In this document: positions 55,138 through 63,983 of the stretch, one piece after another
Layout of the letters: each line of letters opens with the position of its first letter
Numbering within the stretch: position 1 is the first letter of the stretch
DNA from: Pseudomonas fluorescens
Lineage (GTDB): Bacteria; Pseudomonadota; Gammaproteobacteria; Pseudomonadales; Pseudomonadaceae
Direction: 5' to 3'
Length of the DNA stretch: 64,000 nt
Assembly: GCF_018614775.1 (NCBI RefSeq)
Contig: NZ_JAGGOF010000045.1
Coordinates: forward strand, 87,234 to 151,233
Program-made: the position numbers and the translations under genes
The notes under the pieces: model-generated
What the model saw: the letters and a program-made list of their open reading frames with translations, nothing else
What the model was told of the DNA's origin: nothing
The model's database searches: none

Positions 55138-56213
55138 CGGCGCCTCCGCAAGCGCAGGCGCTTGAGGCGTTGGCGCCAGTCGGCATGTTGGGTCGACTGG
55201 AACAGTGGCTGGCTGAACAGGCGCTGCAACGGGTTGTCCGGCCAGCGTTCGCGGGCCACCAGCACCATGCTCAACAGCAGCGCAACGGCCAGCGGCCAAT
55301 GATAGAGCGCCAGGGCGGGGCGGGCCTGGGTCGGTTGCTGGGCCACGGGTTCGAGCTGGTCGAGGGTGGTCTTGATCGCCAGCAACTGCTCACCGTCCTG
55401 GGCGCGGAAGTAGCGGCCACCGGTGGCTTGGGCAATCTCCCTGAGTGCCGCCTCGTCGAGGTCCAGGCTCGGGTTGACGCCTAGGAAGCCCGCCGTGCCG
55501 CTTTGCTCAGGATCGGCACCGATGCCGATCGGGTAGATCTTTACACCTTCATCGGCGGCCAGCCGCGCGGCGGTCAGCGGATCGATTTCGCCGCCGTTGT
55601 TGGCGCCGTCGGTGACCAGGATCAGCACGCGACTATGGGCCGGACGCTGGCGCAGGCGCTTGAGGGCCAGGCCAATCGCGTCGCCAATGGCGGTGTTCTT
55701 GCCGGCGATGCCGATGCGTGCTTCGTCGAGCCAGCGCCGTACCGTGCGGCGGTCGAAGGTCAGCGGCGCCTGCAGGTAGGCCTGGCTGCCGAACAGGATC
55801 AGGCCGACCCGGTCACCTTCGCGACCTTCGAGAAAGTCCCCGAGCATGTGCTGGACCAGCGCGAGGCGGCTGACCTCTTCGTCCTTCCACTGCATGTCGG
55901 GGAAATCCATGGAGCCGGAGACATCCACGGCCACCAGCAGGTCGCGACCGCTGGCGGCGATGGGCAGCGGTTCGCCGAGCCATTGCGGGCGGGCGGCGGC
56001 AATCAGCAGCAGCAACCAGAGCAGGATGAAAGGCGCCTGCTGACGCCAGCTCGGCAGGTGGGACCTGGCCCGCCGCCCGACCAGGCCTTCGAGGTCGCCC
56101 AGGAAACTGACCTTGAGCGCCGGCTCGCCGCTGTCGGCCGCCGGCAGCACCAGGCGCATCAGCCACGGCAGCGGCAACAGGGCGAAGATCCATGGCCAGG
56201 CGAATTCAAACAT
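55134..56213 (-). CDS. batA: BatA-like VWA-domain membrane protein
   Basis: 359 aa with two N-terminal helices (about 5-24 and 60-75), a VWA domain with an intact MIDAS motif D97-V-S-G-S101 (plus downstream T and D: NTAIGDAI, VTDGANNGG), and a C-terminal helix (LALYHWPLAVALLLSMVLVA) followed by a very basic tail (RQRLKRLRLRRRR). ATG 56213 overlaps the DUF4381 stop by 8 bp. It contrasts with the next protein, whose MIDAS is degenerate, so BatA is the likely metal-dependent partner of the pair. Confidence 0.93.
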   Translation of the reverse strand: MFEFAWPWIFALLPLPWLMRLVLPAADSGEPALKVSFLGDLEGLVGRRARSHLPSWRQQAPFILLWLLLLIAAARPQWLGEPLPIAASGRDLLVAVDVSGSMDFPDMQWKDEEVSRLALVQHMLGDFLEGREGDRVGLILFGSQAYLQAPLTFDRRTVRRWLDEARIGIAGKNTAIGDAIGLALKRLRQRPAHSRVLILVTDGANNGGEIDPLTAARLAADEGVKIYPIGIGADPEQSGTAGFLGVNPSLDLDEAALREIAQATGGRYFRAQDGEQLLAIKTTLDQLEPVAQQPTQARPALALYHWPLAVALLLSMVLVARERWPDNPLQRLFSQPLFQSTQHADWRQRLKRLRLRRRR

Positions 56214-56700
56214 GTTTGCGAATCCAGATGTCGACCGCCTGGGTCAGGCCGGCAATGGCTTTGTCGTCCAGTTTGCATTCGGGTTTGTAGGCACCTTCGA
56301 CCAACACCATCCAGCGGGTCAGGCCGGCAGCCGGGCAGCGATTATCCAGGAAGGCCAGCCACTTGCGCCCATTGAGGGTGTGGCTCTGACTGTAGGGGTA
56401 GTGATTGCGGCACAGGCGCTTGAGCAGGCCATTGAGCTGTTGCAGCCAGGCGCCGGCCGGCGCGCCATCGTAGGGCTTGGGCAGCAGGGCGAGTTCGGCC
56501 AGGGCGGCGAGGCGCACCGGGTCCAGGGGTTGTTCGGTGCGCGGCGTGTCGCGCTTGGCGGGCAGGAAGCGGCGCAACTGCCACAGCCCCAGGCCCAGCA
56601 ATGGCAACAACACCAGCAGCAGCCACCAGCCCGGCGCGGGCGGCCAGAAGCCGATCGGCGGCGGGGCCATCAGCGGCTGCAATTGATCGAGGCTGCTCAT
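56206..56700 (-). CDS. DUF4381 family protein of the bat operon
   Basis: A 164-aa protein with one transmembrane helix (PAPGWWLLLVLLPLLGLGLW, about 22-41) and a cytoplasmic helical domain with the family block LNGLLKRLCRNHYPYSQSHTL followed by NGRKWLAFLD. ATG 56700 (MSSLDQLQPL) overlaps the DUF58 stop by 4 bp; the frame is open far upstream but only as a shadow of the DUF58 gene. It always travels with MoxR/DUF58/VWA genes and probably serves as an assembly or membrane component. Confidence 0.9.
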   Translation of the reverse strand: MSSLDQLQPLMAPPPIGFWPPAPGWWLLLVLLPLLGLGLWQLRRFLPAKRDTPRTEQPLDPVRLAALAELALLPKPYDGAPAGAWLQQLNGLLKRLCRNHYPYSQSHTLNGRKWLAFLDNRCPAAGLTRWMVLVEGAYKPECKLDDKAIAGLTQAVDIWIRKHV

Positions 56701-57641
56701 CGGCTTTTCCCGGCCCGCTTGGGGTTCAGGTACTCGCGCAACTGTTCGACCATGTCGCCTTGAGTGCTCAAGGGCATCATCAGGATCCGCAGCTTTTGCG
56801 CGAGTATTTCCCAGCGTTCCTGACGGGCCTCGGCCTGGGCGCGATAGGCCTGGCGCAGGTCGAAATTCAGGGTGTCGAGTTCCAGTTGCGCGCCGCGCTG
56901 GGCGAAACGCAGCAAGCCGGCGGCGGGCAGGGCGTGGTCCAGCGGGTCGGAAAGCGGCAGCAACAACAGGTCGCAATGGCGCGAGAGCAGGCTCAGTTGC
57001 TGCTCGGCGCTGTCGGACAGCGCACGTTCGTCACAAATGACGATCGCCAGGCTGCCGGGCCGCAGCACTTCCCGGGCCCGGCGCAGGGCAATGCCGAATG
57101 AATCGCGGTCCGGCTCGCCTTCGGCGTGCAGCGACTGGTTGACCCGCACCAGGCGGTTGAGCAATTGCAAAAGGCTCTGTTTGCTGCGCCTGGGCTTGAC
57201 CTCGTAGTGGGTGTTATTGCCAAACACCAGGCCGCCAACCCGGTCGTTGTGCCCCAGTGCGGCCCAGCCGATCAGGCTGGCGGCCTGGGCGGCGAGCACC
57301 GATTTGAACATCAGCCCTGAACCGAAGAACAGGCGGTGGCTCTGCTCGATCATGATGAAGATCGGCCGTTCGCGTTCTTCGTGGAACAGTTTGGTGTGGG
57401 GTTCCTGGGTCCGCGCAGTGACGCGCCAGTCAATCGTGCGCACGTCGTCGCCGGCCTGGTACACCCGCACCTGATCGAAATCCACCCCGCGCCCGCGCAG
57501 CTTGGAGTGATGCAGGCCGATCAGCGGGCTGCGCTGGCCAGGGGTCGAGAACAACTGCACTTCGCGCACGCGATGACGCATCTCGATCAGCTCCGAAAGG
57601 CTGACGCGGATGCCCGGTGCGGGCGCCAATGGGTTATTCAT
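56697..57641 (-). CDS. DUF58 family protein
   Basis: A 314-aa soluble protein. It has the DUF58 core GRGVDFDQVRVYQAGDDVRT followed by IDWRVTARTQEPHTKLFHEE, then a VWA-like C-terminal half (IFIMIEQSHRLFFGSG, LAIVICDERALSD). Such proteins couple MoxR ATPases to the membrane VWA proteins. ATG 57641 is 9 bp from the moxR stop; the other end overlaps the DUF4381 gene. Confidence 0.93.
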   Translation of the reverse strand: MNNPLAPAPGIRVSLSELIEMRHRVREVQLFSTPGQRSPLIGLHHSKLRGRGVDFDQVRVYQAGDDVRTIDWRVTARTQEPHTKLFHEERERPIFIMIEQSHRLFFGSGLMFKSVLAAQAASLIGWAALGHNDRVGGLVFGNNTHYEVKPRRSKQSLLQLLNRLVRVNQSLHAEGEPDRDSFGIALRRAREVLRPGSLAIVICDERALSDSAEQQLSLLSRHCDLLLLPLSDPLDHALPAAGLLRFAQRGAQLELDTLNFDLRQAYRAQAEARQERWEILAQKLRILMMPLSTQGDMVEQLREYLNPKRAGKSR

Positions 57642-57650
57642 GAGGCATGC

Positions 57651-58610
<960 letters not shown>

Positions 58611-58750
58611 CGGTGACTGTTCCTGGAAAGGGTGGCCCCTGGCGTTCGGATAACGTCGGGGCTGGGGGCGTTACTTTAATGCATGGCGGGGCGTGGCGAC
58701 TAACGGGATTTTGATCAGGTGTGCACAATTGTGATCGGCTTGGAAACATT

Positions 58751-58838
58751 GTGGGGGTGGGCTTGCTTGCGATGACGGCAGTTCATCCAACACCTGTGCA
58801 AGCTGACCCACCGCCATCGCGAGCAGGCTCGCTCCCAC
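58751..58838. repeat. REPIN (diverged inverted REP pair)
   Basis: GTGGGGGTGGGCTTGCTTGC on the left and GCGAGCAGGCTCGCTCCCAC on the right, in the moxR upstream region. Confidence 0.8.
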
Positions 58839-58883
58839 AGGGGTTAGGGGTGAGCGCAAATTTTTCGGCTGACCCCGGACCTT

Positions 58884-58986
58884 GTGGGAGCCGGGCTGAA
58901 CTGGCCTAATGATTTTGGACGCCATCATAGCGCCTGATTGAAGTGTCCAAAATCATTAGGCCAGTTCAGCCTGCTCGCGATAGCGG
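58884..58986. repeat. REP interrupted by an insertion
   Basis: The left part GTGGGAGCCGGGC (58884-58896) and right part CTGCTCGCGATAGCGG (58971-58986) together make one REP. They are separated by the 72-bp palindromic insertion and a repeated GC. Confidence 0.8.
58897..58968. mobile_element. 72-bp MITE-like palindrome inserted in a REP
   Basis: Perfect 24-bp terminal inverted repeats (58897-58920, TGAACTGGCCTAATGATTTT plus GGAC, and 58945-58968) surround a 24-bp core. The ends are TG...CA, as in IS3-type elements. A 2-bp GC flanks both sides and could be a target duplication. There is no coding capacity, so movement would depend on a transposase elsewhere. No parent IS is in the window. Confidence 0.7.
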
Positions 58987-59000
58987 CAGCAAAGGCACTG

Positions 59001-59081
59001 CTAATGCCGGATCTCATCCAGCAACAATTCAACCGCTGGCCTGCTCACCAGCTCCCGCCACGGGCCGTCATCCACGATCAC
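59001..59081 (-). pseudogene. Duplicated 3' tail of the ABC exporter gene
   Basis: The last 27 codons of the gene at 59717-61423 recur here, ending with the same TAG: GVIVDDGPWRELVSRPAVEL then LLDEIRH, one I-to-V change and one silent change. Homology continues through the REP beyond the stop and ends abruptly at 59081. The upstream sequence is unrelated, so this is a fragment with no start of its own. Confidence 0.88.
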
Positions 59082-59125
59082 GCCCGTTGAATCGTGGGAA
59101 GTAAGCGATGTCAGCTTGTAGGAAC

Positions 59126-59141
59126 CTGTCAGTCCTGACAG
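59126..59141. promoter_or_regulatory. CTGTCAG-N2-CTGACAG palindrome upstream of the 61-aa ORF
   Basis: Perfect 7-bp inverted repeat around TC, 88 bp before the start of the small ORF. It could be an operator or a leader hairpin; no regulator is identified. Confidence 0.4.
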
Positions 59142-59228
59142 TAGACGCTTGATTTGGCCCGAGTTATAGATTGGCTGGTGGCAGATTAGCGCCTGCGGAA
59201 TCCATCCCAATCAAGAGAGGAGACTGTT

Positions 59229-59414
59229 ATGGACTACCCAAAAGATCGCCCCTTCAAAGGGTACATAATTCGTCAGCACGACCCGGCCTATCAGCTGTAT
59301 GACAATACATTTCAAGGATTGGACTCGAATAAAGAGCCGATCACCGGGTTCTGCAAAACTGCAGAGGAAGTGGAGGCGCTGATCATTGAATACATTAATG
59401 ATGAGTCTATATGA
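59229..59414 (+). CDS. Small hypothetical protein (61 aa), AT-richer than neighbours
   Basis: A polar peptide (MDYPKDRPFKGYIIRQHDPA...) with a C-terminal amphipathic helix (TAEEVEALIIEYINDESI) and one cysteine. A strong AGAGGAG site lies 8 bp before ATG 59229, so it is very probably translated. No signal peptide, membrane helix or family that I recognise. Base composition is visibly lower in GC than the flanking genes, suggesting acquisition. It converges on the ABC exporter gene and sits between the two copies of that gene's tail. A link to the exporter (immunity, regulator or substrate) is possible but unproven. Confidence 0.65.
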   Translation: MDYPKDRPFKGYIIRQHDPAYQLYDNTFQGLDSNKEPITGFCKTAEEVEALIIEYINDESI

Positions 59415-59461
59415 CAGGCCATGGTCAGAAGGGCGGATACCACTCAGGCAAGCGCACTAAC

Positions 59462-59495
59462 CCTGTGGCGAGGGAGCAAGCTCCCTCGCCACAGG
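59462..59495. repeat. Palindrome GTGGCGAGGGAGC-type
   Basis: CCTGTGGCGAGGGAGC and its exact complement separated by AA: a second REP-like class common in fluorescent pseudomonads, 47 bp after the small ORF. Confidence 0.75.
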
Positions 59496-59537
59496 AGCCA
59501 GTGACACCCTCACAATCCAGGGACAACCCCAGAACCT

Positions 59538-59627
59538 GTGGGAGCCGAGCTTGCTCGCGATGGCGGCGGTACATCTAACATAGATGTCAGCTGAACCACC
59601 GCCATCGCGAGCAAGCTTTGCTCCCAC
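59538..59627. repeat. REPIN (inverted REP pair)
   Basis: GTGGGAGCCGAGCTTGCTCG and its diverged complement (ending CTCCCAC at 59627) between the small ORF and the exporter gene. With the palindrome before and the single REP after, it accounts for the 302-bp gap 59415-59716. Confidence 0.85.
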
Positions 59628-59674
59628 ATTAGGCCGGTGGTAATCCCTCAAACCCTAGGCACACCGCAAGTCCT

Positions 59675-59702
59675 GTGGGAGCGAGCCTGCTCGCGATGGC
59701 GG
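59675..59702. repeat. Single REP next to the ABC exporter 3' end
   Basis: GTGGGAGCGAGCCTGCTCGC followed by GATGGCGG, 15 bp from the exporter stop. This REP plus the gene tail is the segment duplicated at 58884-59081. Confidence 0.82.
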
Positions 59703-59716
59703 CAACAAAGGCACCA

Positions 59717-61423
59717 CTAATGCCGGATCTCATCCAGCAACAATTCAATCGCCGGCCTGCTCACCAGCTCCCGCCACGGGCCGTCATCCACGATCACTCC
59801 GCCGTCCATCACAATGACCCGATCAAAACGATGCAGATGGTCGACATCATGGGTCACGCAGATGAGCCCCCGATCGGCAAACACCTCGAACAACAGGTCC
59901 CACAGCGGCGCGGCCAACCTGGGTTCGATGGATGCACTGGGCTCGTCGAACAGGTTGAACGTCCCCGGCTTGTTGATCAGCCGCAGCAGTGACAGGCGCT
60001 TGGCCTCGCCGCCGGAAATATTCGCTGCGTTCTCACTGATGTGCCGTCCTGTAACGTCCTCGAGTTGCAGCTGCCGTATGGCGTGAGACAGCAGCGGTGA
60101 CACGTCGCCGCCGAACAGCACCGACCTTTCAAAAAGGCCTTCGAGAAACCGTGGTTGTTGAGGGCAGTACCTCAAGGCAGACAGGTGTGCTCGGCGCGTC
60201 AATAGCGAAACCGATATCGAATCGATACTCAGGTGGTCTCGCGTCAACGCGTCGAGCCCGGCGAGCACTTCCAGAAAGGTGGATTTGCCTGCGCCGCTTG
60301 GTCCCGTAATGGCCACCGATTGGCCTTGGCTAAAAATCAGCGACTGCTTGATGGACAGACGAGGTTCACCCGTTTCGGTCACGGTGCAGGGCGTGAGTTC
60401 CAATATTGAATCGCCGTCAAAATCCATGTCTGTCTGCCGGTCGCAATGATCGAAATCCGCCAGCGATAGCAAACCCTGGAACTGCCGCTGATCCGCCAGG
60501 AACTGATCAAGCACCCGATAGCCTTCGGTCAAGGTGGCGATACTGAGCAGATAAGTCCCTGCAATGGAGAAAATGGCAACCAGTTGTCCGACACTGAGGC
60601 TGGGTTGGCCCGACAGTTGGTCCACGACACCCCACCACAGCAACCCGCCGGTGGACAGGCTGACGAACAGGATTTTGGCAGCACTCAGGAGCCCCCCTGA
60701 AGAAGCCGTGGTCACCGCAGCCGTGGCGTATCGCTCGAACGCCTGGTTCAACGGCAGCATTGCCGTAGACTCGGCACATTCCAGTTTGATGGCTTTACCG
60801 GCGTTGAGGGTGTTGTACAGGCGGGCACTGAGTTCATCTTCCTGCTCGTTGACCGCGTCGATGTGTTTTCGGCGCCAGCGGATAATCCTGTGGGTCACCA
60901 CCAGGTAGATGACTCCGAGCCCGGTCATGCTCAGGAAAACACCACTGCCCCCCATATAAAGGAAAGCACCGCCCACCACGACAAACTCCAGGCACACCGG
61001 CAGGGCGACGGTGACCAGGAATGTCAGCAGCTGCTCGTGCGCGGTGATCCCACGCTCAACCGACTTGATGAAGTGACCGATTCGCCACGAATCGAACAGA
61101 GCGAATTCCTTGCGTATCAGGCGCCTGATCCAGCCAATGGAGGCCGTCATGACAATGTGTTGAACCAGTTTGCACAGCACATGGATTTGCAGCGGGCTGA
61201 TGATGGCGTGAATGCAACCGGCGACAATCAGGCCCGCCGTCAGCATCAACAGTGTATTGGACGCTACGGTTGCGTCGCCCTGCAGCGTATCGATGATTGT
61301 TCCAAGGAGCAGTGGCGGAGCGAGCACGATGAGCTTTAGCGCCAGGATCGTGACGAGGGTCGTTACCAGAAGTGCCGTATGTTTCTGGTAAGCGCTTTTG
61401 ATCATGGTTTGTATGGCGTACAA
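59717..61423 (-). CDS. ABC exporter with fused permease and ATPase (TTG start)
   Basis: A 568-aa half-transporter that would act as a dimer in the inner membrane. The N-terminal ~300 residues form six helices of the type-IV exporter fold; the nucleotide-binding domain has Walker A GPSGAGKST at about 373-381, signature ISGGEAKRLSLLR near 465, Walker B FNLFDEPSASIEP and the H-loop VTHDVDH. The likely start is TTG 61423 because GGGAG lies 7 bp upstream; ATG 61405 is an alternative. No peptidase C39 domain, so it is not a classical double-glycine bacteriocin exporter. Cargo unknown. Its 3' end is duplicated at 59001-59081. Confidence 0.88.
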   Translation of the reverse strand: MYAIQTMIKSAYQKHTALLVTTLVTILALKLIVLAPPLLLGTIIDTLQGDATVASNTLLMLTAGLIVAGCIHAIISPLQIHVLCKLVQHIVMTASIGWIRRLIRKEFALFDSWRIGHFIKSVERGITAHEQLLTFLVTVALPVCLEFVVVGGAFLYMGGSGVFLSMTGLGVIYLVVTHRIIRWRRKHIDAVNEQEDELSARLYNTLNAGKAIKLECAESTAMLPLNQAFERYATAAVTTASSGGLLSAAKILFVSLSTGGLLWWGVVDQLSGQPSLSVGQLVAIFSIAGTYLLSIATLTEGYRVLDQFLADQRQFQGLLSLADFDHCDRQTDMDFDGDSILELTPCTVTETGEPRLSIKQSLIFSQGQSVAITGPSGAGKSTFLEVLAGLDALTRDHLSIDSISVSLLTRRAHLSALRYCPQQPRFLEGLFERSVLFGGDVSPLLSHAIRQLQLEDVTGRHISENAANISGGEAKRLSLLRLINKPGTFNLFDEPSASIEPRLAAPLWDLLFEVFADRGLICVTHDVDHLHRFDRVIVMDGGVIVDDGPWRELVSRPAIELLLDEIRH

Positions 61424-61629
61424 GCACTCGCTCCCGATTGCTTTGTGTTCATCGCGAAGCGATCACCTGGCGTGTTTTCGCAGGTGATTAATTAGTAGCA
61501 GCCGGGATATGGATGGGCTATGGCGCAGCTTCCGACGCTAGCGTAGGTCGGTTCCTGGATCTCGGTAGGAAGCGCCCCCTTGCCATCGCAAACCCGCTCA
61601 CGATGGCAACGATGCCGGCGAAAAACCAC

Positions 61630-62607
61630 TCAGCGATGCCACGCCCCCGGGTTCACCAGGTTCACCGGCCGTTCTCCCGCCAGCGCCATCAGCAGGTTAT
61701 CCACCGCACAACGTGCCATCGCTTCCCGTGTCTCGTGGGTGGCCGAGCCCATGTGCGGGGTGGCCACCACGTTGTCCAGTTGCAGCAGTGGCGAGTCTGC
61801 GCTCAAGGGTTCGCGCTCGAACACGTCCAGGCCGGCGCCACGGATCTGGCCGTTGCGCAGGGCGTCGATCAGTGCCGTTTCGTCCACCACTTTGCCCCGG
61901 GAGATGTTGATGAAAAGGGTCTCGGGGCGCATCTGGGCGAACGCTTGTGCATTGATCAACCCTTCGGTCTCGGCCGTTAACGGCAAGGTCAGGCAAACGA
62001 AATCCGCCTGCCGCAGCAGCGTGTCGAGGTCACAATAGCGCGCATTGAATCGCTGCTCGACCGCCGGTTTGGGCGAGTGGCTGTGGTAGATCACCGGCAT
62101 GCCGAAGCCGAAGTGACCGCGTTGGGCCAGGGCTTCGCCGATGCGGCCCATGCCGATGATGCCCAGGGTCTTGCCATGGACATCGCTGCCGAAATGCTCG
62201 GGGCCGATGCTTTTTTGCCATTGGCCCGCGCGGACCAGGTTGGCCAGTTCCACCACGCGCCGGGCCGTTGCCAGGATCAGGGCAAAGCCGGTGTCGGCGG
62301 TGGTCTCGGTGAGTACGTCCGGTGTATTGCTGAGCAGGATCCGCCGTTCTGTCAGGTAATCGATGTCGTAGTTGTCGACGCCTACCGAGACGCTGGCGAT
62401 GGCTTGCAGGTTCGGCGCCAGGTCGAGCAACGGCGCATCCAGCTTGAGGCTGGCACCGAGCAGGCCGTGGGCGCTGGGCAGGGCGTCGCGCAGTTGCGCC
62501 AGGCCCTGGGCGTCGAGGCGTTCGATGAAGGTGACCTCGGCCTGCGCTTGCAGGCGGGCCATCAGTTGCGCGGACAGCGCCTTGTACAACACCACGTGCT
62601 TTTTCAT
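61630..62607 (-). CDS. kguD: D-2-hydroxyacid dehydrogenase KguD (2-ketogluconate branch)
   Basis: An NAD(P)H-dependent reductase of the D-2-hydroxyacid family, 325 aa. The Rossmann motif GIIGMGRIGEALA is near residue 152. The catalytic Arg lies in VSVGVDN..., the Glu follows in VFEREPL, and the His is in ATPHMGSATHETR. Position directly behind kguT identifies it as KguD, which reduces 2-keto-6-phosphogluconate to 6-phosphogluconate; on sequence alone GhrB-like glyoxylate/hydroxypyruvate reductase is the alternative. ATG 62607 is 14 bp from the kguT stop. Confidence 0.88.
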   Translation of the reverse strand: MKKHVVLYKALSAQLMARLQAQAEVTFIERLDAQGLAQLRDALPSAHGLLGASLKLDAPLLDLAPNLQAIASVSVGVDNYDIDYLTERRILLSNTPDVLTETTADTGFALILATARRVVELANLVRAGQWQKSIGPEHFGSDVHGKTLGIIGMGRIGEALAQRGHFGFGMPVIYHSHSPKPAVEQRFNARYCDLDTLLRQADFVCLTLPLTAETEGLINAQAFAQMRPETLFINISRGKVVDETALIDALRNGQIRGAGLDVFEREPLSADSPLLQLDNVVATPHMGSATHETREAMARCAVDNLLMALAGERPVNLVNPGAWHR

Positions 62608-62621
62608 GGGAAGGTCTCGAT

Positions 62622-63917
62622 TCAGGAGTGGGCGGGCGCCGGCTGCGGCGCGGGTTTGGAAGGGACGCGGTCGCTGGCGCCGGGCTTGAGGGCCAGGGTA
62701 AGCACCACGGACAGCAGCAATGCGCCGCTCATCAGCAGGAAGGACATGCCCGGCGAGCCAGTGGAGCCGTTGAGGTAGCCCACCATGTACGAGCCGCCGA
62801 ACGAACCCAGCGCGCCCATGCTGTTGATCAGCGCCATGGCGCCGCCGGCGACGTTGGCCGGGAGGATTTCCGGCACGATGGCGAAGAACGGCCCGTAGGG
62901 CGCATACATGCACGCGCCGGCGATCACCAGCAGGCTGTAGGACCACCAGAAATGTTCAGGCCCCAGCAGGTAGGAGGCGTAGAACGCAACCGAGGCGATC
63001 AGCAGTGGCGGCCAGACGAAGCGTTTGCGCTTCTGGGCCTTGTCCGACGCCCATGACACGCCCAGCATGCCGATTACAGCCGCCAGGTACGGCAACGACG
63101 ACAACCAGCCGGCCTCGACCATGCTCATCTGCAAGCCGGCCTTGAGGATGGACGGCAGCCACAGCACGAACCCGTAGACGCCGATGCTCCAGCAGAAAAA
63201 TTGCAACGCCAGGAGGATGACCTTGGGCGAGCGGAAGGCCTCGGCGTAGTTCTTCACTGCCTTGATGCCGACCTGTTCGGCCGCCAGCGCGCTTTCCAGG
63301 TCGTGTTTTTCCTGGTCGCTGAGCCACTTGGCCTGGGCCGGGCGATCATCCGCCAGGCGCCACCAGATAAAGGCCCAGAGCACCGCCGGCAGGCCTTCGA
63401 TGATGAACATCCAGCGCCAGTCGAATTGCTGCACCAGATAACCCGATACCACCGACATCCACAGCATGGTCACCGGGTTGCCCAGGATCAGGAAGGTATT
63501 GGCCCGCGAGCGTTCGGCCCGGGTGAACCAGTGGCACAGGTACACCAGCATGGCGGGCATCACGGCGGCTTCGACCACACCGAGCATGAAGCGGATCACG
63601 ATCAGCCAGTAGGCGTTGGACACCACGCCGGTCAAGGTGGCCAGCGAGCCCCAGAGGATCAGGCTGACGAAGATCAGCTTCTTCACGCTGTGTTTCTGCG
63701 CGTAGATTGCCCCTGGCACCTGGAAGAAAAAGTAGCCGAGGAAAAACAGCGCGCCGAGCAATGACGACAGCCCTGGGGTGATCATCAGGTCCTTGGCCAT
63801 GCCCGAGGCGGCGGCGAAGCCGTAGTTGGCCCGGTCCAGGTAGGCCAGGCTGTAGGTGATGAACACGATGGGCATGACGTACCACCAGCGGCGGGTGGCG
63901 AGGTTGAGCGTTTGCAT
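62622..63917 (-). CDS. kguT: 2-ketogluconate MFS transporter KguT
   Basis: A 431-aa ACS-type MFS permease with 12 helices: opening RRWWYVMPIVFITYSLAYLD followed by RANYGFAAASG, the LGVVEAAVMPAMLVYLCHWF motif, and the second-half YAPYGPFFAIVPEILPANVA block. The order kguT-kguD matches the 2-ketogluconate operon of pseudomonads, in which kguE and kguK come first and should lie just beyond the right edge. ATG 63917 has an AGGAG site and, upstream of that, a Crc/Hfq CA motif. Specificity is inferred from context. Confidence 0.88.
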   Translation of the reverse strand: MQTLNLATRRWWYVMPIVFITYSLAYLDRANYGFAAASGMAKDLMITPGLSSLLGALFFLGYFFFQVPGAIYAQKHSVKKLIFVSLILWGSLATLTGVVSNAYWLIVIRFMLGVVEAAVMPAMLVYLCHWFTRAERSRANTFLILGNPVTMLWMSVVSGYLVQQFDWRWMFIIEGLPAVLWAFIWWRLADDRPAQAKWLSDQEKHDLESALAAEQVGIKAVKNYAEAFRSPKVILLALQFFCWSIGVYGFVLWLPSILKAGLQMSMVEAGWLSSLPYLAAVIGMLGVSWASDKAQKRKRFVWPPLLIASVAFYASYLLGPEHFWWSYSLLVIAGACMYAPYGPFFAIVPEILPANVAGGAMALINSMGALGSFGGSYMVGYLNGSTGSPGMSFLLMSGALLLSVVLTLALKPGASDRVPSKPAPQPAPAHS

Positions 63918-63934
63918 GTCGTTGACTCCTGAGC

Positions 63935-63942
63935 TTGTTGTT
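63935..63942 (-). promoter_or_regulatory. Crc/Hfq CA motif in the kguT leader
   Basis: On the minus strand AACAACAA matches AANAANAA and lies 6 bp upstream of the AGGAG of kguT. It is the same arrangement as in the pentonate importer leader. Confidence 0.55.
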
Positions 63943-63983
63943 TTTGTTGCAGCAGGTGTATTTGCGGTGTGCTTCAGGCCTTT

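Noticed and set aside
59001..59210. 69-codon ORF as a real small gene
   Set aside because: Only its last 27 codons have homology, namely to the exporter tail; the upstream part is unrelated sequence and lacks a ribosome site.
59717..61423. Bacteriocin exporter with C39 peptidase for the 61-aa peptide
   Set aside because: The exporter has no N-terminal peptidase domain, and the peptide has no double-glycine leader.
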